Counted from the stretch's first letter, positions 1-8,406 are shown. The stretch is DNA of 55,383 bases from Lachnoclostridium sp. UBA7215 (GCA_002490465.1 DKUB01000003.1:5694-61076), one strand, 5' to 3'. Notes: generated by a model from the sequence alone, not told the origin. Program-made: numbers and translations.

Positions 1-17
1 CGCTGAGGCGCACGCAG

Positions 18-44
18 GTCATCAATTCCTGCGGAATTGGTGAC
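18..44 (+). other. Hairpin just upstream of the rpsR ribosome site
   Basis: Positions 18-29 and 33-44 are complementary over 12 pairs (one G-T wobble) around a 3-base TGC loop. The hairpin sits 7 bases before the AGGAGG of rpsR. No T-run follows, so it is not an intrinsic terminator. No ORF in bases 1-64 can be recognised: two short reading frames run in from the left and stop at about 43 and 50. It may be a processing or regulatory hairpin in the rpsF-ssb-rpsR type operon that usually precedes rpsR; that operon context is inferred, because the upstream genes lie outside the window. Confidence 0.55.
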
Positions 45-64
45 AAATAATAGGAGGTTTGAAG

Positions 65-328
65 ATGGCTTATAATAAAGAAAGAGGCGATTCTCCTATG
101 AGGAGAAGGGGACCTCGCAGAAGAAAAAAAGTATGTGCATTTTGTTCTGATAAAGAGTATAAATTTATTGACTACAAAGACACAAATAAGTTAAAACGCT
201 ATATGTCAGAGCGCGGCAAAATCCTTCCTCGAAGGATTACAGGCACATGTGCAAAACATCAGCGTGCTCTTACCGTTGCAATTAAGCGCGCGCGCCACGT
301 TGCATTAATGCCGTATACAATTGATTAA
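65..328 (+). CDS. rpsR: Small ribosomal subunit protein bS18
   Basis: Ribosomal protein S18, which binds 16S rRNA next to S6 in the platform of the 30S subunit. The 87-residue product has the family's basic N-terminus (RRRGPRRRKKVCAFC), a central FIDYKDTNKLKRYMS segment and the C-terminal RRITGTCAKHQRALTVAIKRAR type core. I chose the ATG at 65 rather than the in-frame TTG at 59 because AGGAGG at 52-57 is well spaced for it. It keeps three cysteines (CAFC and GTC), as in zinc-type S18 proteins. A terminator follows directly, so this is the last gene of its operon. Confidence 0.97.
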   Translation: MAYNKERGDSPMRRRGPRRRKKVCAFCSDKEYKFIDYKDTNKLKRYMSERGKILPRRITGTCAKHQRALTVAIKRARHVALMPYTID

Positions 329-338
329 ACTGCATAGC

Positions 339-378
339 AAAAAAGGTCAATGGTATTGTAATTACCATTGGCCTTTTT
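339..378 (+). terminator. Intrinsic terminator of rpsR
   Basis: GGTCAATGGTA (345-355) pairs with TACCATTGGCC (363-373) around a short loop, with an A-run before and a T-run (374-378) after. The A-run makes it potentially bidirectional. Confidence 0.9.
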
Positions 379-403
379 CATCTGTCTGCCAAACTTTGCA
401 GTC

Positions 404-466
404 AAATACCCCGCGGCAGTCGCCAAATGCGAGCAAGCTCGCGCTTGGCTCGTTGCTTCGCGAGAG
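404..466 (+). repeat. GC-rich hairpin element in the GNAT leader
   Basis: 422-433 pairs with 438-449 (12 positions, one mismatch, one wobble) around CAAG, followed by a second small hairpin with CTCG/CGAG arms. The stretch is far richer in GC than its surroundings and consists of variants of GCGAGC and GCTCGC. It looks like a dispersed intergenic palindromic repeat. No second copy occurs in this window, so the repeat status is inferred. Confidence 0.45.
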
Positions 467-485
467 TCAATACAGGAGCGAAAAC

Positions 486-977
486 ATGGATATTAAAATA
501 AGAGCTTATGATGAACAGGACCTTCCTGAAATGATTAATTTGTGGAATGAAATTGTGGATGAAGGGATTGCTTTTCCGCAGGAAGAATTATTGACAAAAG
601 AATCGGGAAAGCAATTTTTTGCCTCCCAAACTTATAGTGCAGTTGCCACAGATACCAAAACAGGAACTTTATATGGACTATATATACTGCATCCAAATAA
701 TGTAGGGCGGTGCGGCCACATATGCAATGCCAGTTACACAGTTTCTGCCCAAAAACAAGGGTTGCATATCGGCGAAAAACTGGTATCTGACAGCTTAGAA
801 CAGGGAAAAAGGCTTGGATTTGACATCTTACAGTTCAATGCGGTAGTAGCTTCCAATACTCACGCCAGACACCTTTATGAACGTCTTGGCTTTATCCAGT
901 TGGGAACTATCCCCAGGGGCTTTCGGATGAAAGACGGCCACTACGAGGATATCTGTCTTTACTACCATGAATTATAG
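486..977 (+). CDS. GNAT family N-acetyltransferase
   Basis: Predicted acetyl-CoA-dependent N-acetyltransferase, 163 residues, a usual length for a single GNAT domain. The start IKIRAYDEQDLPEMINLWN is the typical first strand and helix. The SYTVSAQKQGLHIGEKLV stretch holds the acetyl-CoA binding loop (Q-x-x-G-x-G/I-like), and ASNTHARHLYERLGF is the classic C-terminal motif B. The frame is open upstream to 321 across the rpsR terminator, but the ATG at 486, preceded by CAGGAGCG, is the sensible start. The substrate cannot be told from sequence. The gene stands alone between the rpsR terminator and a convergent operon. Confidence 0.88.
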   Translation: MDIKIRAYDEQDLPEMINLWNEIVDEGIAFPQEELLTKESGKQFFASQTYSAVATDTKTGTLYGLYILHPNNVGRCGHICNASYTVSAQKQGLHIGEKLVSDSLEQGKRLGFDILQFNAVVASNTHARHLYERLGFIQLGTIPRGFRMKDGHYEDICLYYHEL

Positions 978-1001
978 ACCCTGCTGAGAAGGCACAGGGT
1001 A

Positions 1002-2327
1002 TTACTGGCTTTTCGCATTCGGGTAAATACGGCTCATCCTGGCATCCCCAAAATGTTCATCCATCGCCCGCTCCCACGCATACCCGGCTTTTTTTCCATC
1101 GGCCCGCGTGTCATAACGAACTAACGCCATCACGGAAACGCCAACGTCCAGAATCATAAATATTACCAGAACCCAGGTCAGAACTTTTCCGGTCTTTTTA
1201 ATTATAAGTTCAATAAAATTTGAAATCTTCGGATACATGCCTTTCATCCAGACAACTGCGGCAATCCCCCAGAAGAAACAAAACAGCAGATTTATCCTTC
1301 CCCCCAGATTAAATGGAATATGGCTGTAATCCCAGAAAATTTTGCCAAATACAAGCTCAGTAAATACACTGCAGATATATTCGTATGTCCCGCCCAAAAA
1401 AGTACCAACCCAAAAGAGATGGTGCTCCTCTTTATCCCTGTCCTTATAAAGCAGTGCTGTCATAAAGGCAACTGCCAGTCCCCATACGACGCTGAACGGT
1501 CCCCAGACAAGGCTTGACCGGCTCATCCACACCCCTTCCGTAATCCGGCAGAATATCGTCTCAACAATATCCCCCAGGAATGCGCCAATGAAAAAGAGCC
1601 AGAAAATATGCGTAAGGCTACATCGTGCAGAACTGCACGACGCAGAATTGCACGACGCAATTTCTCCCCCTTTTTCATCCGCCTCTGCACTAACAGCCGT
1701 AGCGGGATAAGACTTTCTGATTCGTTCTTCAATTTTTCCGGATATTTTTGCCGCAAAACGATACGTCCACCCCTGAAGCCTGTGATTCCAGCCAAGAAGC
1801 CTTGGAAGCCGCTCTTCCAAATGATAAAGGGACATAAAAGAACCGGCTATATCAACAAAACCGATTACAAAAAGTCCCCAGACAATTATCCTCCCAATAT
1901 ATTCCGGTAAAACACCGTACGCTGCCAGGAGAGCATTATTTACATACCGCACTGCCAAAAATCCCAACAGACCCCAGAGCAGCGAATAATGCAGACAAAT
2001 ATATCCACTAAAGTTAAATTTTTTGTTTGAATAATCCCACCATTTTTTCTGTTTCACCCTCTCAAGCATTTTCCCGACAGACCACTGTATCGCAATGGAT
2101 ACCGCCATACTCCCCAAAAAGAGGAAAAATGCATTATCCTTCAATTCCCTGAAAAAGACAGTCAGAACAACTGCTGTCAGACCGTAAGCAAAACAAAATG
2201 GTCCCGACACAAACCCACGGTTTCTGAAATCCTTTTCTTTTATTGTGGCAACTGCTGTCTCCGCCAGCCACGCTAAAAAAGAATAAGCGAAAAAGAGGAG
2301 GGAAATTTTATAAAACAAATCATTCAC
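1002..2327 (-). CDS. Putative ABC-transporter type IV (CmpB-like) membrane protein, duplicated
   Basis: Integral membrane protein of 441 residues resembling the poorly characterised PF06541/COG4905 family. It contains the domain twice: residues about 5-150 and about 235-370. Each has several membrane helices and a recurring WDYSxxxFNxxGxIxLxxSLxWG pattern (WWDYSNKKFNFSGY and FWDYSHIPFNLGGR). The linker at about 220-235 carries a tandem Ala-Ser-Cys repeat. The GTG start at 2327 follows GAGG. It lies 15 bases behind the GH43 gene and is probably the third gene of the araA operon, though nothing in the protein points to arabinose. The transporter label is a family name without proven function. 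Confidence 0.75.
   Translation of the reverse strand: MNDLFYKISLLFFAYSFLAWLAETAVATIKEKDFRNRGFVSGPFCFAYGLTAVVLTVFFRELKDNAFFLFLGSMAVSIAIQWSVGKMLERVKQKKWWDYSNKKFNFSGYICLHYSLLWGLLGFLAVRYVNNALLAAYGVLPEYIGRIIVWGLFVIGFVDIAGSFMSLYHLEERLPRLLGWNHRLQGWTYRFAAKISGKIEERIRKSYPATAVSAEADEKGGEIASCNSASCSSARCSLTHIFWLFFIGAFLGDIVETIFCRITEGVWMSRSSLVWGPFSVVWGLAVAFMTALLYKDRDKEEHHLFWVGTFLGGTYEYICSVFTELVFGKIFWDYSHIPFNLGGRINLLFCFFWGIAAVVWMKGMYPKISNFIELIIKKTGKVLTWVLVIFMILDVGVSVMALVRYDTRADGKKAGYAWERAMDEHFGDARMSRIYPNAKSQ
1627..1656 (-). repeat. 15-bp in-frame tandem duplication (ASCxS) in membrane protein
   Basis: Two adjacent 15-bp units (1627-1641 and 1642-1656) differ at one base and encode ASCNS and ASCSS, followed by a decayed ARCS unit. 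They lie in the soluble linker between the duplicated membrane domains. Confidence 0.8.
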
Positions 2328-2342
2328 GCTGATTTTCCTCTG

Positions 2343-3668
2343 TTATGTTCTTTTTTTGGCCCAGAACGGCACGCCTTTATTTGACAGACCACATATCGCT
2401 ATCGTTGGTCTGTCGCACTCCACATCCCACACAGCGCTGACAAATGCCTCCTCTGTGTGCGGGCCGTAATGAATCGTCAGTTTCCTGTCTGCATATTCCC
2501 AGGTCCCCTGAATGGAACAGCACTCATAATAACCATTCTCCCCAAGCTTCATAGGCACTGCTGTCTGTATCCCCTGAGGAAGGGCGGACACCAGCGTAAT
2601 TCTCTCATATGTTCCAAAGAGAGCCTCCTGTGGTATATCCTGTGGAATTTCGCCTGTATAGGGCTGCGCTGCTGCAACAGGCCATCCATTTTCTGTCCAG
2701 TAAACTTTGCGCACCTGCATGGTAGAGGGCTCTAAATATCCTTCCGGGAAGAAATTTTTCTGCCGGATGTGGCACACGATAAACCACTCGTCATCCTTGT
2801 TGTGAAGCACAGAATTATGCCCCGGCGCCATATGCGGAATGCCCTCATTCCACTGATATCCACAAAGCTGCATCAGACCAAGGCTTCCATCCTCATCCGA
2901 AATATCCGTCATATCCCTCCCATTATAATCCAGAAACGGGCCTGTAATATTTTTACTACGCCCAACGCGAATCTGGTAATCCGTTTTTAGTGAGCCATAG
3001 GAAACAAACAAATAGTAATACTCTGTGTCCGGATTATAAATCATATATGGCCCCTCAATGGCACCGCTTGTCCACGCCGGGCGGCGCGCCAGACACTGAC
3101 CGATTCCGTCATCAGCAGCAAGACCTGTTTCCCTGTCCAGTTTCAACACATAGCAGCCGCCCCAAAATGAACCATATACCATATATTGTTCATCTGTTTT
3201 GGCGTCAGTGATAATATTGGCGTCAATGGCATTGACCGGCATCTCATCATGGGTTTTTAACACACATCCGCGCGGAATGAACGGTCCCTCCGGATTGTCT
3301 GACACCGCAAGAAAAATACAGGATTTTCTGACACCCCAGGAAGAGTTGGAACAATACAGACGGTACTCCCCTCCCACTTTCACAATGTCCGGCGCCCAGA
3401 TTGCCTTACCGCCAACCCATTCCTGTGATTCCTTCGGCGGCGCCTCCACAATCTGTCCAACCATACTCCAATGGATGAGGTCCGCAGATTTTTGACAAAT
3501 CGCATCCGTAGAATATATGTAGTACATTCCCGTTCTGTCATCCTGATAAATAGCCGGGTCATGTGTCAGCCACAGACCCAGCTCCGAATCAAAACGTCCC
3601 GGTTTTTTATCAAATATTGCTCTATCCGGCTGCTTTTCCGGCCTCTCCGGATATTGTAATTCCCTCAT
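2343..3668 (-). CDS. Glycoside hydrolase family 43 (arabinanase/arabinosidase-like), intracellular
   Basis: Five-bladed propeller glycosidase, probably cutting alpha-1,5-arabino-oligosaccharides. The three GH43 catalytic acids are visible: Asp37 in LTHDPAI (general base), Asp149 in NAIDANII (pKa modulator) and Glu205 in GAIEGPYM (general acid). The 441 residues leave about 100 after the propeller; this tail (EALFGTYERITL to the C-terminus) resembles the extra beta domain of two-domain endo-arabinanases. No signal peptide is seen, so it should act on imported oligomers in the cytoplasm. It starts 13 bases after the araA stop with AGGAG upstream, giving a hydrolase plus isomerase operon for arabinan-derived sugars. 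An arabinosidase or xylosidase specificity remains possible. Confidence 0.86.
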   Translation of the reverse strand: MRELQYPERPEKQPDRAIFDKKPGRFDSELGLWLTHDPAIYQDDRTGMYYIYSTDAICQKSADLIHWSMVGQIVEAPPKESQEWVGGKAIWAPDIVKVGGEYRLYCSNSSWGVRKSCIFLAVSDNPEGPFIPRGCVLKTHDEMPVNAIDANIITDAKTDEQYMVYGSFWGGCYVLKLDRETGLAADDGIGQCLARRPAWTSGAIEGPYMIYNPDTEYYYLFVSYGSLKTDYQIRVGRSKNITGPFLDYNGRDMTDISDEDGSLGLMQLCGYQWNEGIPHMAPGHNSVLHNKDDEWFIVCHIRQKNFFPEGYLEPSTMQVRKVYWTENGWPVAAAQPYTGEIPQDIPQEALFGTYERITLVSALPQGIQTAVPMKLGENGYYECCSIQGTWEYADRKLTIHYGPHTEEAFVSAVWDVECDRPTIAICGLSNKGVPFWAKKRT

Positions 3669-3681
3669 TCTGTTCTCCTTT

Positions 3682-5181
3682 TTAGCGGTAGAAAACCTCT
3701 CCCAGCATTAAATCGCGCTTAAAGTCACGTATCTTAGTATCTTTATCAATATAAACTGCCTCAATTCCCATCGCATTTGCCCAGTCACCCATCTGCTCAG
3801 CATCCAAATCATAGGTAAATGCTGTATGATGAGCACCTCCGGCAAGAATCCATGCCTCTGCACCCGTATACATATCCGGCTGCGGCGTCCAGAAATTCGT
3901 TGCCACCGGAAGTTTCGGCATTGCCTTTTCATTTTTCTTGCAATCTACATCATTGATAATCAGGCGGAAACGGTTTCCAAGATCAATCAGGGAAGTGGCA
4001 ATACCCTTGCCCTCTTTCGACGTAAAGACAAGACGCGCCGGGTCCTCTCTGTCACCCATGGAAAGCGGCTGGCATTTGATGCTAATCGGCCCATCTGCAA
4101 TGGATGGACAAACTTCAAGCATGTGTGCCTGCAAGATTCCCTCTTTTCCCTTCACAAGATTATACGTGTAATCTTCCAGCATGGAAGTGCCCTTGGCATC
4201 CTTCATTCCGGCAGTCATTATTTTCATCAGACGCACCATGGCCGCTACTTTCCAGTCGCCCTCTGCGCCAAAACCGTAGCCTTTTTCCATCAGACGCTGG
4301 ATAGCAAGTCCCGGAAGCTGTTTAAGCGCCCCCAAATCACCAAAATGCGTAACAATGGCCTGATAATTTTTCTCCTGTAAAAACCGTTCAAAACCAAGCT
4401 CTATCTGTGCCTGGACAGCAACATGTTTTTTAAATTCCTCCGGGTCCCTTCCCTCAAGAAGAATGTCGTATTTCTCATAGTATTCGTCTACGAGCGCATT
4501 AGTATCTGATTCGGACACAGCCGCTACGCTCTCTGCAATTTCATTAACCGGGTATGCGTCAATTTCCCAGCCAAATTTAATTTGCGCCTCAACTTTATCA
4601 CCCTCGGTAACAGCAACATTTCTCATATTGTCTGCCACACGCATAACGCGGATATGGCTGCTCTCCATAATGCCGACTGCCGTGCGCATCCACGAAGCAA
4701 TTTTTTTCTGAATGACCGGGTCTCCCCAGTATCCGGCAACAACTTTTCTCTCAATCCGCATACGGCTCACAATATGACCATATTCACGGTCGCCATGGGC
4801 AGCCTGGTTCTCATTCATAAAATCCATGTCAATGCTGTCATAAGGAATTTCTTCATTGTACTGCGTGTGCAGGTGCATCAGCGGTTTCCTGAATTCCTGC
4901 AATCCGAGAATCCATGATTTGGCAGGGGAAAATGTGTGCATCCATGTAATCACGCCGGCACAATTTTCATCTGCATTTGCCTCATTAAAAGTTTTACGAA
5001 TCAATTCATTGGTAATAAGGGTTGGTTTCCACACCACCTCATAAGGAAGAAGCCCGGATTTGTTCAGAGCCTCTACGATTTCTTTAGAATGTGCTGCCAC
5101 GTGAGCCAGACATTCATCTCCATACAAATCCTGTGAACCTGTGCAAAACCAAAACTTATACTCTTTTACTCCAAACATCAT
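3682..5181 (-). CDS. araA: L-arabinose isomerase
   Basis: Converts L-arabinose to L-ribulose, the first step of bacterial arabinose catabolism. The 499 residues match the length of well-known AraA proteins. Metal and catalytic ligands appear in order: Glu in FGAEGDWK, Glu in SMLEDYTYN, His in LQAHMLEVCP and His in GGAHHTAF. The start has two adjacent ATGs (5181 and 5178) behind GGAGG; the second has the better spacing. It is the first gene of the minus-strand operon and has its own promoter at 5229-5257. No araB or araD lies next to it in this window, so the rest of the pathway must be encoded elsewhere. Confidence 0.97.
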   Translation of the reverse strand: MMFGVKEYKFWFCTGSQDLYGDECLAHVAAHSKEIVEALNKSGLLPYEVVWKPTLITNELIRKTFNEANADENCAGVITWMHTFSPAKSWILGLQEFRKPLMHLHTQYNEEIPYDSIDMDFMNENQAAHGDREYGHIVSRMRIERKVVAGYWGDPVIQKKIASWMRTAVGIMESSHIRVMRVADNMRNVAVTEGDKVEAQIKFGWEIDAYPVNEIAESVAAVSESDTNALVDEYYEKYDILLEGRDPEEFKKHVAVQAQIELGFERFLQEKNYQAIVTHFGDLGALKQLPGLAIQRLMEKGYGFGAEGDWKVAAMVRLMKIMTAGMKDAKGTSMLEDYTYNLVKGKEGILQAHMLEVCPSIADGPISIKCQPLSMGDREDPARLVFTSKEGKGIATSLIDLGNRFRLIINDVDCKKNEKAMPKLPVATNFWTPQPDMYTGAEAWILAGGAHHTAFTYDLDAEQMGDWANAMGIEAVYIDKDTKIRDFKRDLMLGEVFYR

Positions 5182-5228
5182 AATCCTCCATTCCGAAACG
5201 TTTTTCTACATTGTCTTTTAATAGTTTT

Positions 5229-5257
5229 ATTTTACAATGAGGAGGAAATATTTACAA
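5229..5257 (-). promoter_or_regulatory. Sigma-A promoter of the araA operon
   Basis: On the minus strand TTGTAA (5257-5252), 17 bases, then TAAAAT (5234-5229). Transcription should start near 5222, about 40 bases before the araA ATG. It is back to back with the polymerase promoter at 5271-5299. Confidence 0.6.
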
Positions 5258-5270
5258 GCTGTTTTTTCGC

Positions 5271-5299
5271 TTGAAATCCGAACATTTGTTTATTATAAT
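5271..5299 (+). promoter_or_regulatory. Sigma-A promoter of the Y-family polymerase
   Basis: TTGAAA (5271-5276), 17 bases, TATAAT (5294-5299) on the plus strand, about 38 bases before the GTG at 5337. I did not find a convincing LexA box beside it. Confidence 0.75.
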
Positions 5300-5336
5300 A
5301 GAAAAAGGGATATACTAAACCAAACGAACAAGGCTG

Positions 5337-6860
5337 GTGATAATTTTGGATAACCGTATTTATATTGCCATTGATTTAAAATCCTTCTATGCCTCTGTAG
5401 AATGTGTGGAGCGGGGGCTGAATCCCCTGACAACCAATCTGGTTGTCGCAGATGCCTCCCGTACAGAAAAAACAATCTGCCTGGCTGTTTCCCCGTCTCT
5501 GAAAGCCCATGGCATTTCCGGAAGGGCACGTTTATTTGAGGTTGTGCAGAAAGTGCGGGAAGTAAATGCGATAAGAAAAAACAACTCACCGACAGGAAAG
5601 CTGACAGGGGCATCCTCTGATGACACGGAGTTAAAAGCATCTCCCGAGCTTGCTGTTGACTACATTATTGCCCCGCCCCGCATGGCTTATTATATCGACT
5701 ACAGCACAAAAATATATAACATTTACCTGAAATACATCGCTCCGGAGGATATCCATGTGTATTCCATTGATGAGGTATTTATGGACGTAACGGCCTATCT
5801 GAACACCTATGGCCTTACCCCCCATGACCTGGCAATGGAAATCATCCGCGATATCCTGAACACCTCCGGCATAACGGCAACGGCAGGAATCGGGACAAAT
5901 CTTTATCTATGCAAAATCGCCATGGACATTGTTGCCAAACACATTCCGCCAAATTCCGAGGGTGTGAGGATTGCACAGCTGAACGAGATGTCCTACCGCA
6001 AACTGCTCTGGACCCACCGGCCCCTTTCGGACTTCTGGCGGGTTGGAAGAGGATACGAAAAGAAACTCGCTGAGGCAGGTCTATACACAATGGGGGATAT
6101 TGCACGCTGTTCTATCGGCTCCGAGAGTGATTATTATAATGAAGATTTACTGTACCGTATGTTTGGTGTAAATGCGGAGCTTCTTATTGACCACGCATGG
6201 GGATGGGAGCCGTGTACGATTGCCGAGATTAAGGCTTATAAACCCTCCACGAACAGCATCAGCTCCGGACAGGTCCTGTCCGAGCCGTATACCAATGAAA
6301 AGGCACGGCTTATTGTGTGGGAAATGACCGATTTGCTTGCACTGGATTTGACAGAAAAGGGGTTGGTTTCCGACCAGATTGTGCTAACCATCGGATATGA
6401 TATCAAAAACCTTGCCGATGTAGCAAGTCAGAAAAATTATCACGGCGAAATTACGACTGACCGCTATGGGCGAAAAGTCCCAAAACACGCCCACGGTACA
6501 ATTAACCTCGACCGGCAAACCGCCTCGTCACGCCTGATGACAGAGGCCGCACTCTCCCTGTATGACCGCATTACCGATAAAGAACTGCTTGTAAGAAGAA
6601 TAACCGTTGCCGCCTGCCATGTCGTAGACGAAGCCTCCGCCGCACACACAAATAATTACAGACAGTTAACACTGTTTGATAATGAGCCAGCAGAGGAAGA
6701 CCATCGGGAGCAGGCACTTGAGAAGGAAAAAAAGATGCAGAAGGCAATGATTGAGATAAAGAAAAAGTACGGCAAAAATGCCATACTAAAAGGAATGAAT
6801 TTAGAGGATGGAGCTACTGCAAAAGCGCGTAACAGCCAGATAGGGGGACACAGAGCATGA
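5337..6860 (+). CDS. Y-family (UmuC/DinB-like) translesion DNA polymerase
   Basis: Error-prone lesion-bypass polymerase. The catalytic palm acids are visible in IAIDLKSFYASVE (first Asp, with the steric-gate aromatic just after) and in YSIDEVFMDVT (Asp-Glu). A helix-hairpin-helix region and little-finger domain follow. About 504-507 residues fit the Gram-positive UvrX/YqjW-type subgroup rather than the roughly 350-410-residue DinB. The GTG at 5337 is the longest start, but the TTG at 5346 has a better ribosome site (GGTGAT, five bases away). Its stop overlaps the ATG of the next small gene (ATGA), so the two are translated together. Confidence 0.9.
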   Translation: MIILDNRIYIAIDLKSFYASVECVERGLNPLTTNLVVADASRTEKTICLAVSPSLKAHGISGRARLFEVVQKVREVNAIRKNNSPTGKLTGASSDDTELKASPELAVDYIIAPPRMAYYIDYSTKIYNIYLKYIAPEDIHVYSIDEVFMDVTAYLNTYGLTPHDLAMEIIRDILNTSGITATAGIGTNLYLCKIAMDIVAKHIPPNSEGVRIAQLNEMSYRKLLWTHRPLSDFWRVGRGYEKKLAEAGLYTMGDIARCSIGSESDYYNEDLLYRMFGVNAELLIDHAWGWEPCTIAEIKAYKPSTNSISSGQVLSEPYTNEKARLIVWEMTDLLALDLTEKGLVSDQIVLTIGYDIKNLADVASQKNYHGEITTDRYGRKVPKHAHGTINLDRQTASSRLMTEAALSLYDRITDKELLVRRITVAACHVVDEASAAHTNNYRQLTLFDNEPAEEDHREQALEKEKKMQKAMIEIKKKYGKNAILKGMNLEDGATAKARNSQIGGHRA

Positions 6861-7036
6861 TACAAATGGATGACGAGATACACCGCTACGACGATATTAT
6901 CAACCTGCCACACCACAGGTCCGCCCGGCACCCGCATATGCCTATACAGGACCGGGCCGCACAATTCGCCCCCTTCGCTGCCCTGACCGGACACCGGGAA
7001 GCAATTGAGGAAGCTGCCCGCAGGCACGACAGCTAA
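6857..7036 (+). CDS. Small conserved protein coupled to the Y-family polymerase
   Basis: A 59-residue ORF whose ATG overlaps the polymerase stop by four bases (ATGA), strong evidence of translational coupling. Visible segments are RYDDIINLPHHRSARHP and DRAAQFAPFAALTGH. From memory, similar short proteins accompany UmuC-type polymerases in Bacillota, much as YolD-like proteins do in Bacillus, but I do not assert homology to YolD. It is hydrophilic, with no membrane segment. A polymerase cofactor or regulator is an inference from position. Its stop overlaps by four bases the stop of the convergent gene at 7033-7212. Confidence 0.75.
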   Translation: MIQMDDEIHRYDDIINLPHHRSARHPHMPIQDRAAQFAPFAALTGHREAIEEAARRHDS

Positions 7037-7212
7037 TTTTTTACTTTCGGTGGTTCAAAATCATAAATTTCTTCATAGGATTCTATTTCATCCTCATTCT
7101 TTGGCGTGCGCCACATTAATCCTGTGCAGTCTGTTGTAGAGCATGCATTCAGATTATCAATCTGCTCTCCAAACTCGTACTCGTGATAATTCGTCTTTTT
7201 TTCTTTTTCCAT
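7033..7212 (-). CDS. Small acidic protein of unknown function
   Basis: A 59-residue protein (MEKEKKTNYHEYEFGEQ...). The ATG at 7212 is chosen because GGAGG lies five bases upstream; the longer open frame to 7359 runs back into the synthetase gene and has no ribosome site. It is rich in Glu and Asp, with two cysteines in ACSTTDC. I recognise no domain. It follows the RelQ-like gene on the same strand with a 79-base gap, and converges with the polymerase-linked small gene, overlapping it by four bases. Confidence 0.6.
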   Translation of the reverse strand: MEKEKKTNYHEYEFGEQIDNLNACSTTDCTGLMWRTPKNEDEIESYEEIYDFEPPKVKN

Positions 7213-7291
7213 GGTTTCCTCCTTTTTTACCGGACCTTGTCCGAAACTATCTACCAGAGTAATACCATAATTATTTCCAAAAGAAATTATT

Positions 7292-7975
7292 TCATTCCAA
7301 ATCAATCTGACGCCGTATTTCCTGCATCCGGAAATCCAGAGAGGCACTGATTTGTGCACACTCCATTAATTCTTTTCTAAGTTCCACATTATCCTGCCCT
7401 TTTTTGTAGTAAATACGATGTTCAAGACTCGCCCAAAAATCCATGGCAATTGTGCGGAGCTGAACCTCTACTTTCATTAACCGCTTTCTGTCATGGAGAT
7501 ATATCGGTGTCTCCACAATCAGATGCAGGCTTCGGTATCCATTCGGCTTTGGCTCTTTTATATAATCTTTCATTTTTAACAGACGAATATCATCCTGTTT
7601 CAAAAAACAGTCGCTAATCTCATAAATATCTTCCGGAAATGCGCAGATTACACGGATTCCGGCAATATCTGAAATCTGCTCCTCAACCATACGAATATTA
7701 AGCGGAATGTTTTTGCGGTGCAGCTTTTCAATAATGCTCTCCGGAGACTTAAGCCTTGATTTGATGGTCTCAATCGGATTGCGGTCATATTTCAAAGAAA
7801 ATTCCGTATTTAAGACATTAAACTTTGTCTCCACCTCCATAATGGCACAACGGCAATAGGCCATTAATTCCCGAAAAGCCGCCCCTTGTTCCATTAACTG
7901 CTCCATCGCTTCATTTTCCATAAGCTTTTCAACAAATGCATTATCCAAAAAAACTTCTTTCTCTTCTTTTCCCAT
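7292..7975 (-). CDS. relQ: Small alarmone synthetase (RelQ/YjbM-type GTP pyrophosphokinase)
   Basis: Makes (p)ppGpp from ATP and GDP or GTP during stress. The 227 residues hold the RelA/SpoT synthetase fold alone, without the hydrolase, TGS or ACT domains of long Rel proteins. Visible motifs are RLKSPESIIEKL, DIAGIRVICAFPEDIY, EPKPNGYRSLHLIVETP and KVEVQLRTIAMDFWASLEHRIYYK, with the EVQLRT catalytic Glu. A C-terminal helix after about residue 200 fits the tetramer helix of RelQ. It is separated by about 38 bases from the DUF2752 gene upstream and may share its transcript. No terminator is seen between them. Confidence 0.9.
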   Translation of the reverse strand: MGKEEKEVFLDNAFVEKLMENEAMEQLMEQGAAFRELMAYCRCAIMEVETKFNVLNTEFSLKYDRNPIETIKSRLKSPESIIEKLHRKNIPLNIRMVEEQISDIAGIRVICAFPEDIYEISDCFLKQDDIRLLKMKDYIKEPKPNGYRSLHLIVETPIYLHDRKRLMKVEVQLRTIAMDFWASLEHRIYYKKGQDNVELRKELMECAQISASLDFRMQEIRRQIDLE

Positions 7976-8013
7976 CCATCGTCCCCTAATCCATCTCTAC
8001 GGTATAATCTAAG

Positions 8014-8406
8014 TCAAATAATGTGCAGTACGTCAGAAAGATTCCGCCACACACAAAAAACAAGTAATATCACTAACATAATGGTTACTGCTGCTGTATG
8101 AAAACCGCTTTTCTTTTTGCCATATCGAAAATAAAAATAATGAAACCAGACAAAATCGGCAAGCGCAAGAGGAGCAAGCCAGAATATCGCCTGGTTATAA
8201 GAATAAGCACGGGCAAAGTCACCCGCTGCCAGTGACATACACGCACGGGTAATGCCACATCCGGGGCATAAAAACCCTGTTATTGTATAAAACGGACATA
8301 ATAAAGCGAGTCCTGTAAATTTTACCCACAAATAATAGAGGAACAGGACTCCCAAAACCACCCCATATATTTTTATCTGCCGATAAATACGTTGCTTTAT
8401 TTCCAT
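8014..8406 (-). CDS. DUF2752 membrane protein
   Basis: Small membrane protein of 130 residues. The family signature FLCPGCGITRACMSLAAGDFARA is present between the first and second hydrophobic segments (about 13-30, 75-92 and 103-121). The CPGCG cysteines suggest metal or redox binding, but function is unknown. Its ATG follows the stop of the AbiEi-like gene with no gap (TAAATG on the minus strand), so it is translationally coupled. A second DUF2752 gene lies at 33915-34349. Confidence 0.82.
   Translation of the reverse strand: MEIKQRIYRQIKIYGVVLGVLFLYYLWVKFTGLALLCPFYTITGFLCPGCGITRACMSLAAGDFARAYSYNQAIFWLAPLALADFVWFHYFYFRYGKKKSGFHTAAVTIMLVILLVFCVWRNLSDVLHII

Noticed and set aside
977..1010. 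Terminator between the GNAT gene and the convergent membrane protein gene
   Set aside because: The ACCCTG/CAGGGT stem is only six pairs and has no T-run on either strand.
3826..4380. 184-codon plus-strand frame opposite araA
   Set aside because: It is a shadow of the clearly coding araA gene, with no ribosome site or recognisable family.
5190..5205. TTCGGAATGGAGGAT shared by the araA and FHA leaders as a third copy of the pseudoknot repeat
   Set aside because: The araA leader has no TATTTGTG hairpin and no partner for its ACGTTTC; the match is mostly ribosome-site sequence.
5185..5215. Catabolite (cre-like) site near the araA ribosome site
   Set aside because: Only the AAAACGTTT core matches; the second half-site is absent.
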